Assembly: GCF_013166595.1 (NCBI RefSeq)
Contig: NZ_JABKKG010000010.1
Location: forward strand, 62,001-126,000
Direction: 5' to 3'
DNA length: 64,000 bases
Origin: Palleniella intestinalis
GTDB taxonomy: Bacteria > Bacteroidota > Bacteroidia > Bacteroidales > Bacteroidaceae
Position 1 is the first letter of the stretch; each line of letters opens with the position of its first letter. The notes under the pieces were generated by a model. The model was not told the origin of the DNA. It ran no database searches and saw only the letters and a program-made list of their open reading frames with translations. Shown here one piece after another: positions 34,722 to 43,888 of the stretch. A program made the position numbers and the translations under genes.

Positions 34722-35543
34722 CTACGGTAGTTTAGGATATTTCTTGAAGTCCGGCTTGCGCTTCTCAAGGAAAGCCTTGCCGCCCTCCTGCGCTTCATCA
34801 AGGAAATAGTACAGCATCGTTGCGTCACCTGCCAGTTCCTGAATGCCCGCCTGTCCGTCAAGTTCGGCATTAAGTCCGGCTTTTATCATGCGAAGAGCCA
34901 GTGGACTGCGCTCCATCATTGTCTCTGCCCACTCCACACACTCATCCTCAAGGCGTTCCAATGGCACAACTTTGTTCACCATACCCATCTCCTCAGCCTC
35001 TTTCGCAGAGTACTGACGGCACAGAAACCATATCTCACGCGCCTTCTTCTGACCAACAATGCGTGCAAGATAGGACGCTCCGAAACCGGCATCAAACGAC
35101 CCAACCTTCGGACCTGTCTGTCCGAAAATAGCATTTTCACTCGCTATCGTAAGGTCACAGACAAGGTGCAAGACATGCCCTCCGCCAATGGCATAGCCGT
35201 TGACCATGGCAATTACCGGCTTTGGCAGACGGCGAATCTGCATCTGGACATCAAGCACACTCAGGCGTGGCACACCATCACCGTCGATATATCCTCCACG
35301 TCCCTTGACATTCATGTCACCTCCCGAGCAGAAAGCCTTGTCACCGGCACCTGTGAGAAGCACCACACTGATGTCCTGCATCTCACGGCAGAGCGAGAAT
35401 GCCTGCGACAATTCCCATGTGGTCTTAGGCGTGAAGGCATTGCGATAGCGCGGACGATTGATTGTTATCTTCGCTATTCCGTTATATTCCTCAAACAGGA
35501 TTTCCTCGAAATCCCTGATTTTCTTCCATTCTCTGTTTTCCAT
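34722..35543 (-). CDS. menB: 1,4-Dihydroxy-2-naphthoyl-CoA synthase
   Basis: A 273-residue crotonase-fold enzyme that closes the second ring in menaquinone synthesis. Visible family features: [12 protein letters not shown] near the start, the oxyanion region [29 protein letters not shown], and [12 protein letters not shown]. The last ends in the conserved lid and the C-terminus [13 protein letters not shown], which in MenB swaps to the neighbouring subunit. It has its own strong promoter and is the first men gene of this group; the GxxExxY gene separates it from menC. Confidence 0.95.
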   Translation of the reverse strand: MENREWKKIRDFEEILFEEYNGIAKITINRPRYRNAFTPKTTWELSQAFSLCREMQDISVVLLTGAGDKAFCSGGDMNVKGRGGYIDGDGVPRLSVLDVQMQIRRLPKPVIAMVNGYAIGGGHVLHLVCDLTIASENAIFGQTGPKVGSFDAGFGASYLARIVGQKKAREIWFLCRQYSAKEAEEMGMVNKVVPLERLEDECVEWAETMMERSPLALRMIKAGLNAELDGQAGIQELAGDATMLYYFLDEAQEGGKAFLEKRKPDFKKYPKLP

Positions 35544-35575
35544 TGTTCTATATAATTGAGTGCTTTAATTTTATG

Positions 35576-35606
35576 CAAAAGTACAACAAATTACGGACAA
35601 AACAAA
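35576..35606 (-). promoter_or_regulatory. menB promoter
   Basis: Read on the minus strand: TTTG (35603-35606), 19-nt spacer, TACTTTTG (35576-35583). It is a full consensus match about 33 nt ahead of the menB start. Confidence 0.75.
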
Positions 35607-35688
35607 CAAAACAATGAAAAAACTCACATGAGCACACCACATTATGCATTGCTCACAAGAATCAATTCCCCATTCTCGTTTTTAATAT

Positions 35689-35785
35689 TTTTGGAATGGA
35701 ATCCAAAAATCTTATAATAATTTTGGAATGGAATCCAAAAATCTTATAATAATTTTGGAATTACAGTATTTTATTCCTACCTTTG
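35689..35785 (+). promoter_or_regulatory. Promoter with 32-bp direct repeats ahead of a DUF4143 ATPase
   Basis: A 32-bp unit starting TTTTGGAATGGAATCCAAAA occurs at 35689 and 35721, and its first nine bases recur at 35753. Each unit is an imperfect inverted repeat (TTTTGGA/TCCAAAA). The third, partial copy supplies the -33 TTTG at 35754-35757, followed by a 20-nt spacer and TACCTTTG at 35778-35785. The layout suggests an iteron-like operator. Confidence 0.65.
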
Positions 35786-35820
35786 TGGCATAAAAAACAT
35801 GTCGCAACAAAGTGGAGATT

Positions 35821-36948
35821 ATGATAGAAAGAATTCAGAAGAAAATAATAGAGTCCATGCTTGGTAATGGAAAAGCTATCATGATAATGGGAGCCAGACA
35901 AGTTGGCAAGTCTACACTATTGTCGGAAATTTTCGGGAAACGTGACAGAGTGATGTGGATGAATGGTGACGATACTGATGTCCAGCAACTGTTTGCAGAT
36001 ATAAGTTCCACACGTGTGAAGGCACTTTTAGGCAACAGTGACTACCTTGTCATCGACGAAGCACAACGCATAAAGGACATTGGACTCAAGTTGAAACTCA
36101 TCACAGACCAAGTTCCAACCGTGCAGGTTGTGGCTACCGGCAGTTCATCATTTGAGTTGGCTAACCAAGTCAACGAGTCGCTGGCCGGACGCAAACGCAC
36201 TTTCCAAATGTTCCCACTGACATACGGCGAGTTGGTCGCACATACAAATCTGCTGGAAGAGCACCGAATGATTCCTCACCGAATGCTGTACGGCTACTAC
36301 CCGGAGGTAGTCATGTCACCCGGTGATGAGCGTACCGTACTGCGTGAACTTACTGACAGCTATTTGTACAAAGACATCATGATGCTTGACAACATAAGCA
36401 AACCTGACAAACTGATGCGCCTGGTACAAGCGCTGGCACATCAGATTGGCGAGCAAGTGTCATACAACGAGGTAGGGCAACTCATCGGGCTTGACCCCAA
36501 AACGGTAGAACGTTATGTCGATGTCTTGGAGAAATGCTATATAGTATTCCGTATCGGCAGTTTCTCACGCAATCTTCGCAACGAACTGAAAATAAGCCGT
36601 AAAATCTATTTTTGGGATCTTGGCATACGCAATGCTGTCATTGCCAATTTCCAACAAGTGGAAAACCGTTCCGATACTGGCGCGCTTTGGGAGAACTTTG
36701 TCATTAGCGAGCGTATGAAACGCCACTTCATAAATGGTGATTTCGTCAACACATGGTTCTGGCGCACGCAACAGCAAAAAGAGATAGACCTCATTGAGGA
36801 GGCAGACGGCAAGCTGTATGCTTTCGAATTCAAATGGAATCCTGCAAAAGCACAACGCACAAAAGTGCCGGAATCCTTCATAAAAGCATATCCTGATGCA
36901 GTGTTTTCTGTCATATCACCAAACGAAGTGGATGATTTCCTGCTTTGA
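35821..36948 (+). CDS. AAA ATPase with DUF4143 domain
   Basis: A 375-residue ATP-binding protein. Walker A GARQVGKST is near residue 22, a Walker B-like YLVIDEAQR near 76, and sensor VVATGSSSFEL near 105. A winged-helix linker (VSYNEVGQLIGLDPKTVERYVDVLEKCYIVFRI) precedes the DUF4143 C-terminal part, which holds a PD-(D/E)XK-like FVISER..TWFWRTQQQKEIDLIEE..YAFEFKW. Function of the family is not established. The ATG at 35821 is preferred to a GTG three codons earlier. It has its own repeat-bearing promoter. Confidence 0.88.
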   Translation: MIERIQKKIIESMLGNGKAIMIMGARQVGKSTLLSEIFGKRDRVMWMNGDDTDVQQLFADISSTRVKALLGNSDYLVIDEAQRIKDIGLKLKLITDQVPTVQVVATGSSSFELANQVNESLAGRKRTFQMFPLTYGELVAHTNLLEEHRMIPHRMLYGYYPEVVMSPGDERTVLRELTDSYLYKDIMMLDNISKPDKLMRLVQALAHQIGEQVSYNEVGQLIGLDPKTVERYVDVLEKCYIVFRIGSFSRNLRNELKISRKIYFWDLGIRNAVIANFQQVENRSDTGALWENFVISERMKRHFINGDFVNTWFWRTQQQKEIDLIEEADGKLYAFEFKWNPAKAQRTKVPESFIKAYPDAVFSVISPNEVDDFLL

Positions 36949-37028
36949 TGCAAGTAAGTTAAACTATCGCAACCAGACACTATTAAAAATAAAAACAGTG
37001 AAAAGTTCGTTTATTGCAGAACTTTTAT

Positions 37029-37036
37029 TAATTTTG
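37029..37036 (+). promoter_or_regulatory. -7 box of ispE
   Basis: TAATTTTG, preceded at 19 nt by TTCG (one mismatch to TTTG) at 37006-37009. The ispE start is about 60 nt downstream. Confidence 0.5.
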
Positions 37037-37097
37037 CAGTCACAACGAATATTAACGAAATGGCATGACTGCCGTTCCACATATCCACAGATTACGT

Positions 37098-37970
37098 ATG
37101 ATAGCATTCCCTTGTTGCAAAATAAACCTCGGTCTGAATGTCATTGCGAGGCGCGCCGACGGTTACCATGACCTTGAGACAGTGTTCTACCCTATCCCAT
37201 TGTGTGACGCACTTGAGATAACGGAGATGGACGAAAAGTTCCCTTCCGATGTGGCGTGCGACCTGCTGACAAAGGTCAAAACTGCCGGCAATGGCGAGGA
37301 AGCGGAGTCCCGGGAGCCATTATGTCCTGAGCAAAAGAACCTTGTCGTGAGGGCATACAACCTCATTGCCAACGACAAAAAACTGCCTCGCGTGCATGCC
37401 CATCTTTTCAAAAACATCCCGTCACAGGCGGGTCTCGGAGGCGGTTCGAGTGATGCGGCGGCAATGATTACGCTCCTCAACGAACAGTTCAGCCTCAATT
37501 TGAGCACCGAAGAAATGGAGCGTTATGCAGCAAAATTAGGTGCTGATTGCGCATTCTTCATCACCTCCCAACCGGCTTATGCCACAGGAATAGGCGACCG
37601 CCTGTCCCCTATTGGCGATGCGGCGGACATTCTTCGCGGCTACCACATAGTCTTGGTGAAACCCGACATAGCGGTCTCCACGGGCAAGGCATACGGCATG
37701 ATTACTCCACGCCGTCCGGAGATGTGCTGCAAGGACATCATCAAACTGCCAATAAGCCAATGGAAAGGCCTGCTGACAAATGATTTCGAGGAACCGGTGT
37801 TCACCATGCATCCTGAACTTGGGGCGATAAAGGAACGCCTATACTCTCTCGGTGCGGACTTTGCGCTGATGTCCGGCAGCGGTTCCACACTTTTCGGACT
37901 CTTCAAGGACTGTCCGCAAGGCATCGAAGAAGCGTTTCCCGAGTGCTTTACGGCTGTCATAAAGTTATGA
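37098..37970 (+). CDS. ispE: 4-Diphosphocytidyl-2-C-methyl-D-erythritol kinase
   Basis: A 290-residue GHMP kinase of the non-mevalonate isoprenoid pathway. Typical features: CKINLGLNVIARRADGYHDLETVFYPI at the N-terminus with the active-site lysine, the ATP loop SQAGLGGGSSDAA, and the late GADFALMSGSGSTLFGLF motif. The ATG at 37098 gives the standard start; an ATG 11 codons earlier would add a non-family stretch. It is transcribed alone and ends at the hairpin at 38005-38034. Confidence 0.95.
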   Translation: MIAFPCCKINLGLNVIARRADGYHDLETVFYPIPLCDALEITEMDEKFPSDVACDLLTKVKTAGNGEEAESREPLCPEQKNLVVRAYNLIANDKKLPRVHAHLFKNIPSQAGLGGGSSDAAAMITLLNEQFSLNLSTEEMERYAAKLGADCAFFITSQPAYATGIGDRLSPIGDAADILRGYHIVLVKPDIAVSTGKAYGMITPRRPEMCCKDIIKLPISQWKGLLTNDFEEPVFTMHPELGAIKERLYSLGADFALMSGSGSTLFGLFKDCPQGIEEAFPECFTAVIKL

Positions 37971-38004
37971 CTGTGGTAATATACAAACCATAGAATGCAA
38001 AACA

Positions 38005-38034
38005 GAGGGTGCATCAAAATACAGATGCGCCCTC
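38005..38034 (+). terminator. Hairpin after ispE
   Basis: Stem GAGGGTGCAT/ATGCGCCCTC (ten pairs including one G-T) with a 10-nt loop. A moderate T-rich tract follows. Confidence 0.55.
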
Positions 38035-38111
38035 CATTATTGCTTCTCTTTCTGTAGTATTAATGCCAAAATACCACGGTAATTATAATTGTCTTGCCAA
38101 ACATAGTGTTT

Positions 38112-39422
38112 TTAGAATGAGTCTGCCAACTCATCAATATATTTCAATGCGAAATCTTCTACACCTATATAATATATACCATTTTCATCATACCATGGGA
38201 TTATTTTGTCCCGCACTACAACAATCTTACGGTGAAAATCTTTTATGCGTAGCAGTGAGTTGGTTTCCTGCAAGCGTTTGTCCTCGTCCGGAATAGCGAA
38301 GGCAGACTGTATGTAACAACGCTTGCTCCCTTTATTAGCAACGAAATCCACTTCCAGCTTTGTACGTTTATTATTCCCTTCCGCATCTTTATAGTTATAT
38401 TCCACCACTCCCACGTCGATGTTGAACCCACGCATAGACAACTCATTGTAAATGATGTTTTCCATGATATGGGTTTCTTCCTGTTGCCGGAAATTAAGCT
38501 GGGCATTGCGCAAACCAATGTCTGTGAAATAGTATTTCAATGGGGTGTTTATATAGCTTCGTCCTTTGATATTATACTGATTAGCCTTGCGCAGGATATA
38601 CGCCTCAATGAAACAATCAAGCCAAAAGCTGATGGTTGAGTCTGAGATTTTCTTCTGTTTTACTGTCGCAAAAGTATTTTCCAATTTCTTCGGATTGGTT
38701 AGAGAACCGATACAACTTGCCACGATGTTCAACAAATCGTCAAGTACCGAGATATCCTTTTGGATTTTGTTTCTGGCAACCACATCGGTCAGGTAAGTGT
38801 CCTTTATCAGTTTCTGCAAATACCGGCTCTTGTCCTCGTCTGTCTTTTCCGAGAGAATGCGCGGTAACCCTCCATAAGTGACAAACTCATGCCAAACGTG
38901 GCTCTTGTCACCTTCATAAGCATTGTAAAACTCTTTGTACATAAAAGGCCAGACATGAATTTCGTCACCACGGTCTTTGAACTCGGTCATAATGTCCGAT
39001 GACAGCATTTTGGAATTGCTGCCTGTAACATAAACATCGGCATTCTTCAAGTCCATCAGTCCAAGCAGGATGTCTACAAATCCGATTTTCTCATCCTTGT
39101 CATCAAGCCAAGGGTTACGGATGGCTTTCACTTCCTGAATCTCGTCAAGCAGAACGTAATATTGCTTGTTTGGGTCAGTGATTCGCCAACGCACAAATTT
39201 GTCAAGCTCTATAGGATTGCGATAACGCGCATTCGTAACAGTGTCTAGTTTCATGGCTATGATCTGTTCTTCCTCAACGCCCGATTTCCTAAGATAATCG
39301 CCAAAAAGGTCGAACAACAGTACAGATTTGCCGCAGCGACGAATGCCTGTTACAACTTTTATTCGCCCGTTATCTCGGCGACTGATAAGTTTGTTTAAAT
39401 AAAAATCACGTTGAATAATCAT
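38112..39422 (-). CDS. AAA ATPase with DUF4143 domain (second, distinct copy)
   Basis: A 436-residue ATPase of the same broad family as the protein encoded at 35.8 kb but of a different subgroup. Walker A GIRRCGKSV is near residue 27, Walker B-like YYVLLDEIQEV near 90, and VTGSNSKML near 130; the DUF4143 part ends in an ELSMRGFNIDVG..LEVDFVANKGSKRCYIQSAF nuclease-like core. Start placed at MIIQRDFYLNK, ten residues after a possible earlier start. It has its own near-consensus promoter. Function is unknown. Confidence 0.87.
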   Translation of the reverse strand: MIIQRDFYLNKLISRRDNGRIKVVTGIRRCGKSVLLFDLFGDYLRKSGVEEEQIIAMKLDTVTNARYRNPIELDKFVRWRITDPNKQYYVLLDEIQEVKAIRNPWLDDKDEKIGFVDILLGLMDLKNADVYVTGSNSKMLSSDIMTEFKDRGDEIHVWPFMYKEFYNAYEGDKSHVWHEFVTYGGLPRILSEKTDEDKSRYLQKLIKDTYLTDVVARNKIQKDISVLDDLLNIVASCIGSLTNPKKLENTFATVKQKKISDSTISFWLDCFIEAYILRKANQYNIKGRSYINTPLKYYFTDIGLRNAQLNFRQQEETHIMENIIYNELSMRGFNIDVGVVEYNYKDAEGNNKRTKLEVDFVANKGSKRCYIQSAFAIPDEDKRLQETNSLLRIKDFHRKIVVVRDKIIPWYDENGIYYIGVEDFALKYIDELADSF

Positions 39423-39489
39423 GCCTTTTATGTATTTTTTCAGGGATAACACTTGATTATATTGCGGATATCCGCATTTTTGTCAAGTG

Positions 39490-39521
39490 CAAAGATAGAA
39501 AAAAAGCCGTATTAAAACAAG
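39490..39521 (-). promoter_or_regulatory. Promoter of the second DUF4143 ATPase gene
   Basis: On the minus strand CTTG (39518-39521, one mismatch), 20-nt spacer, TATCTTTG (39490-39497). It overlaps the tail of the terminator next to it. Confidence 0.55.
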
Positions 39522-39558
39522 AAAAATAGGGAAGAAATTGCATTTCTTCCCTATTTTT
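39522..39558 (-). terminator. Terminator of the DUF3737 gene
   Basis: A perfect 17-bp stem with a 3-nt loop; on the minus strand it is followed by a T-rich stretch. Just upstream are further copies of the word TTCCCTATT (39550-39580), so the arm sequence is locally repeated. Confidence 0.7.
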
Positions 39559-39655
39559 CCCTATTATTTCCCTATTTTCCTTATATCCACAAGAGTGAGA
39601 ATACTGACCAACGGCACGAAGAAGTCACAAGGAGTTTTGAGCTATATATCGGTTT

Positions 39656-40501
39656 TCAGCCCTCTGTTATCACCGCATCGGCAGGCCGGCGTTGGTTTTC
39701 GTCGAAGATAAGTTCGCCGATTTTACCCTCAACTGTGAGCTTTCCGCTCGTAGGATTCTTTATCGAGACGACATCGCCCTTGATTGTTCCGTTCACGGTG
39801 GAGTACTCAAAGAGGAGGTTAGCGTCGTCACCGAAGGTGCAGTCCTCGAGGATAAGCCCGTCGACATAGCACAGGAGCTGCTCGCCGGTGAGGTGGCAGC
39901 GCACGAGACGGATGTTCTTGCCGTACCATGCGAGATACTCGCCATTGAGTTCGCTGTCGTAGATTGTCACGTTCTCCGCCTCCCAAAACGCGTCCTTTGA
40001 GTTGATTACGGCATTGTGTATCTCAACATTCTTGGCATATTGGAAACCGTAATTGCCGTCCTGTCGATAGTTTTCAAGGCGGATGTTCTCCGTGTGCATG
40101 AAGACATAATCACAATTCCCTATGGAGACATTGTGCATCTCCACGTCCTTGCAGTCCCAAAGAAACTGCTCACCGTTAGGAAAATCAGTGTTCTCGACAT
40201 AGATTCCCTCCATACGACGGAAGAGTTTCGGCGCATCAACCTTACAGTTTGTCATGCGGCAGTTGCGCGAATACCACAGGCTGGAGCGCGCACTCTCCGC
40301 GAAATAGCAGTCATTGACTTGGAAACCGTTGGTCTCCCAGAAGACATATTTTCCCTCAAAGGTGCAGTGCTCCGCCTCAATGTTGCTTGTCTCCTTGATG
40401 CTCGACTCGCCGACATGTATCGTAACATTCTCAAGTCGCACATCATGGACAGCGTACAAAGGGCGTTCACCACCGTATTCCTTATCTTTTATTATTGTCA
40501 T
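39656..40501 (-). CDS. DUF3737 family right-handed beta-helix protein
   Basis: A 281-residue cytoplasmic protein made of about ten short repeats with regular N, C and G turns (e.g. NVTIHVGES, NCRMTNCKV, DVEMHNVSIGNCDYV). This suggests a pectate-lyase-like beta helix. There is no signal peptide and no lyase active-site triad is apparent, so binding or structure is more likely than catalysis. It follows the MATE gene by 41 nt and may be co-transcribed with luxS and the exporter. Confidence 0.85.
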   Translation of the reverse strand: MTIIKDKEYGGERPLYAVHDVRLENVTIHVGESSIKETSNIEAEHCTFEGKYVFWETNGFQVNDCYFAESARSSLWYSRNCRMTNCKVDAPKLFRRMEGIYVENTDFPNGEQFLWDCKDVEMHNVSIGNCDYVFMHTENIRLENYRQDGNYGFQYAKNVEIHNAVINSKDAFWEAENVTIYDSELNGEYLAWYGKNIRLVRCHLTGEQLLCYVDGLILEDCTFGDDANLLFEYSTVNGTIKGDVVSIKNPTSGKLTVEGKIGELIFDENQRRPADAVITEG

Positions 40502-40542
40502 GATAAATGTTTTTTACTGTTATTCTAGAATGTATTTTATGG

Positions 40543-41907
40543 TCACTCCCTTATCTTCAGCCTGAATTTCAGCCTCAGCAGGAACGCTATGCCACGGAAT
40601 GTCAGTTCTATCGCCATGGCAATCCACACGCCATGCAGCCCCATTGTCGGTGCAAGCAGCAACGCTAAAGTAAGTCTTACGCCCCAAATGCTTGCAAGGT
40701 TCAGCACGCTTGAGCCCATTGTCCGTCCTGCTCCGACAAACACACTGTAAGTGACTATGGCGGCAGCGAAGCCTGGTTCCGCCCATGCCTCTATGCGCAA
40801 GACCTCCGTACCAAGGCGTATGACATCCGCATCGGAGGTCACAATCGCCATCATCTCCGGTGCAAAGACCCACATCACGACACCCATAAGTGCCATGATT
40901 GCCATGCCCAGCATGACAGAAATCCATGCAAAGCTGCGCATAAGTTCTTGTCTTTTCGCTCCCATACTCTGCCCTACAAGCGTTGTGGCCGCCTCTGCCA
41001 CGCCGTAACCCGGCATATAGCACAGGCTTTCGACATTCACACCAAACGTGTTGGCAGCGATTGCCACGCTGCCCATAGGCGCAATGATACCCGAAATGGC
41101 GACCTGCGCGCCGGACATCACGCCGCGTTCCAGACTTATCGGCGTGCCAATCTTCAGCACATTGGACAGTGTGTCCCAATGAGGCTTGAACTTCTGCACC
41201 TTATCGAGTGAGAAGCGCAGGTTCCTGTCGTGTGCCACAAGGAAATACATCATCAGAACCATCGTGATAAAGTATGCCACCCATGTACCCAAAGCAGCAC
41301 CGAGAACACCCATATCAAGCACGAAGATGAACAGGAAATTGAACAGCACGTCAAGCACACACATCAGAACGCCAAGCGCACTCGGTGTCTTCACGTTGCC
41401 ACTGCAACGCAGACTGCCGGCCGCAAGACTGTTCATCATAAGCAAAGGCATAGCCAATGCAACGATGGAGAAATAGAGTGTGGCATTCCCACGTATAGCC
41501 TCTTCCGCCCCAAGCCACACTGGCAGATGCGGGGCGATGAGGAGTCCCACAAGCGTTATGCACGCACTGAACGCCAGTCCGCACGAGATGCCTTGCCTGA
41601 CAATGCTTCTCGCACGCTTGGCATCGTTCGCTCCTATCTTGTGCGCCACCTGAACATAGAATCCTGTGGCAAGACCTGAAACCACACCTCCGAACAACCA
41701 GCATGTCGTGGACACAAGTCCCACGGCAGCAGCCTCATGAGTGCCGAGATGCCCAAGCATCGAAGCGTCGATAATCTGCATCACGACAGACGACAGTTGG
41801 GCTATCATCGCCGGCATACTCAGCATGGCGACAAGCGCAAGTTTCTGCCGCAAGGTCATCACTTGCGTGCTGTCACGAACCATCTCAAGCAGTTGGTCCT
41901 TTGTCAT
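40543..41907 (-). CDS. MATE family multidrug/Na+ antiporter
   Basis: A 454-residue membrane protein with about twelve helices in two related halves. Family marks include MPAMIAQLSSVVMQIIDASMLGHLG at the N-terminus and MGAKRQELM in the second half. It exports cationic or aromatic compounds using an ion gradient. The ATG at 41907 is used; a TTG three codons earlier is possible. It starts 22 nt after the luxS stop, indicating one operon. Confidence 0.9.
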   Translation of the reverse strand: MTKDQLLEMVRDSTQVMTLRQKLALVAMLSMPAMIAQLSSVVMQIIDASMLGHLGTHEAAAVGLVSTTCWLFGGVVSGLATGFYVQVAHKIGANDAKRARSIVRQGISCGLAFSACITLVGLLIAPHLPVWLGAEEAIRGNATLYFSIVALAMPLLMMNSLAAGSLRCSGNVKTPSALGVLMCVLDVLFNFLFIFVLDMGVLGAALGTWVAYFITMVLMMYFLVAHDRNLRFSLDKVQKFKPHWDTLSNVLKIGTPISLERGVMSGAQVAISGIIAPMGSVAIAANTFGVNVESLCYMPGYGVAEAATTLVGQSMGAKRQELMRSFAWISVMLGMAIMALMGVVMWVFAPEMMAIVTSDADVIRLGTEVLRIEAWAEPGFAAAIVTYSVFVGAGRTMGSSVLNLASIWGVRLTLALLLAPTMGLHGVWIAMAIELTFRGIAFLLRLKFRLKIRE

Positions 41908-41928
41908 CCTTCCCAATCCGCTTCTCCC

Positions 41929-42405
41929 CTATTCTGCTTTAGGATACTCACAATGGAAGGCGTTGGTCAGACGCTCTATGTACCGGCGTGACTCCCACTT
42001 GGCCATCGGGAGGTCGTGAAGCAGGCAGTTGCCGCAGGTTGCAGGCGTTGTGCCGGGCACTTCGCCTTCAAAATCCACGACAAACTTGAACGCACGGAGC
42101 ATCAGCTTGCGCATTTCCTCGCATGAGTGGCTGCCTTTCATGATGAGATAGTTGCCGGTCTGGCAGCCCATAGGTCCCCAATAGATTACCTTATCCTTCC
42201 ATTCCTCATCGTTACGAAGATATGTCGCGACAAGATGCTCCATGGTGTGGAGCGCGCCCTGTGCCATTGGCGGCTCATGATTGGGAGCTGTCATGCGTAT
42301 GTCGTACGTGGTGACGGTCTCACCGCCTACTTCATCCTGACGGGAAACATAGATTCCCGGCTGCAGATTGGTATGGTCTACTGCAAAACTTGGTATGAGT
42401 TTCAT
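41929..42405 (-). CDS. luxS: S-ribosylhomocysteine lyase
   Basis: A 158-residue metal enzyme of the activated methyl cycle that yields homocysteine and the precursor of autoinducer-2. The metal site HTMEH is at about residues 53-57 and the third ligand cysteine lies in CGNCLLHD near residue 125. WGPMGCQTGNYLI holds the catalytic cysteine. Length and start agree with the family. It has a perfect promoter of its own. Confidence 0.96.
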   Translation of the reverse strand: MKLIPSFAVDHTNLQPGIYVSRQDEVGGETVTTYDIRMTAPNHEPPMAQGALHTMEHLVATYLRNDEEWKDKVIYWGPMGCQTGNYLIMKGSHSCEEMRKLMLRAFKFVVDFEGEVPGTTPATCGNCLLHDLPMAKWESRRYIERLTNAFHCEYPKAE

Positions 42406-42440
42406 ATCTTTTCCTTATTTGTTTGTTTTGATTCAGAGTG

Positions 42441-42471
42441 CAAAATTACTAAAAATAAGTTAGCCGGCAAA
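42441..42471 (-). promoter_or_regulatory. luxS promoter
   Basis: On the minus strand TTTG (42468-42471), 19-nt spacer, TAATTTTG (42441-42448), 36 nt before the luxS start. Confidence 0.75.
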
Positions 42472-42482
42472 ATTAATTGCAT

Positions 42483-42555
42483 CCTAATCAACCGATTCAC
42501 TCGAATCATTCGAATTAACCGATTTGTTCGAATCATTCGAATAATCCGAATCAAT
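42483..42555. repeat. Short TTCGAAT-type repeats between luxS and the CMD/cupin gene
   Basis: About six copies of TCGAAT/ATTCGA words, some forming ATTCGAAT palindromes, lie just downstream of the CMD/cupin gene and behind the luxS promoter. Possibly a terminator or protein-binding site; nothing more can be said. Confidence 0.35.
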
Positions 42556-43639
42556 AAAGTCCTTCATGCAACCCGTTGTACTCCTCGTCACTCACCTTCT
42601 CCAGCCACTCGTTAGGCTCTGAGCCGGGCTTTGTGTTCTCAACCGCGACATGGGTGGCTATGTGCTGAAACCAAGAGTCCTTTGCAGCACCGTGCCAATG
42701 CTTCACACCTTCAGGAATGTCGATGATGTCACCGGCCTTCAGTGCTATCGCCGGCTTGCCCCACTCCTGATACCAGCCCTTGCCGGAGACACAGACAAGT
42801 ATCTGGCGTGCCCCATGATGTATGTGCCAGTTGTTACGGCAACCCGGCTCGAAAGTGACATTACTGCATGGCAGGACTGTCGCCTCGCCATCCTTCAGGT
42901 TCTTCGGACGGAGGGGAGCAAGGTGACTGTTGCCTACGAAATACTGCGCATAGCCCCTGTTCGGCTCACCCTTCTGCCAATCACCGGCACAAGCGTCGGC
43001 AGCGGAATCATGCTGCGACAGCCCGTTCTCAGTAAGGAAACGGCAAAGCTCGTCCACCTGCTCCTGCGTGTTTCCCATGTTCACAGCACCCCGCTTGTGT
43101 GACGCAAGCTGTGGCGCAACGCCTTTCAATGCCGAGAGGGCTGCCACAGTGACAATCTCACGGTCGGCGTGGGACAGCTGGTCTCCGGCAAAAATGTCAC
43201 CGAAAAGATGCGCCTTCAGGTAGTAATCGTCCTGCGGACAGAAATCATAGTTGAACGCTCCGCCAGACAACTGTGTCTGAACCTTAGTCCCAAGCTCCAA
43301 TGCAGCCTTAGCATCGTCCCAGACAGCCGGGCGCGTCCATGGCTTTCCGTCCTTCCACTCCGGCTTTCTGTCGCTCAAAACCTTTGACAACACTCCCAAA
43401 GCGTTAAGGGAACGCGGGAAACCGGTGTAGGCATAAAGATGCGAGAACGCTTCTTTCATCTCGTTGACCGTGACACCTCCGTCAAGTGCCTTGCGCACTG
43501 CCGGCTCAAGACGTGCGAGGTCGCCCTGCGCCTCAAGACTTGCAACGGTGGCGAGATGCAGCTGACGCTCGATCAAGGTCTGTGCTTTTATTGTTGACAT
43601 AACAAATAATATTAATAATGTTGTGAATATTCTGTTCAT
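42551..43639 (-). CDS. Exported carboxymuconolactone decarboxylase/cupin fusion protein
   Basis: A 362-residue protein read from MNRIFTTLLILFVM, which gives a signal peptide ending near residue 19; a start 32 codons upstream would hide it. Two CMD-like repeats follow: EMKEAFSHLYAYTGFPRSLNAL at about 60-80 and the second with REIVTVAALSALKG. A C-terminal cupin has WHIHHGARQILV, GKGWYQEWGKP, PEGVKHWHGA metal-ligand motifs. CMD proteins of this type are often peroxidase-like or hydrolase accessory proteins. The role here is unknown; neighbours suggest an envelope or redox stress group controlled by the AraC protein. Confidence 0.85.
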   Translation of the reverse strand: MNRIFTTLLILFVMSTIKAQTLIERQLHLATVASLEAQGDLARLEPAVRKALDGGVTVNEMKEAFSHLYAYTGFPRSLNALGVLSKVLSDRKPEWKDGKPWTRPAVWDDAKAALELGTKVQTQLSGGAFNYDFCPQDDYYLKAHLFGDIFAGDQLSHADREIVTVAALSALKGVAPQLASHKRGAVNMGNTQEQVDELCRFLTENGLSQHDSAADACAGDWQKGEPNRGYAQYFVGNSHLAPLRPKNLKDGEATVLPCSNVTFEPGCRNNWHIHHGARQILVCVSGKGWYQEWGKPAIALKAGDIIDIPEGVKHWHGAAKDSWFQHIATHVAVENTKPGSEPNEWLEKVSDEEYNGLHEGLY

Positions 43640-43707
43640 CGTTTCTTGTTGTTTTATAGCAAAACAAAATTGAATTGTGGAAACACGCATGCCTTTATTG
43701 CAAACGT

Positions 43708-43746
43708 TTCCATGCGAAATGTGGCTCCGCCACACTTTGCATGGAA
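43708..43746 (-). terminator. Hairpin between the DUF362 and CMD/cupin genes
   Basis: An 18-bp imperfect stem with arms TTCCATGC..TGTGGC and GCCACA..GCATGGAA and a 3-nt loop. The stretch 43640-43888 otherwise shows no gene. Confidence 0.55.
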
Positions 43747-43888
43747 GCGATTACGGCAAAACATGGGGATTATGCAAAAACACAATAAGTGAATAATTTG
43801 GAAACCACGAGTAATACACTTGCATATTTTCGCAAAACAATCCTGTCTGACGATATGTCACTTTTGCGCCTTTTCCTTGCACAAAAGC

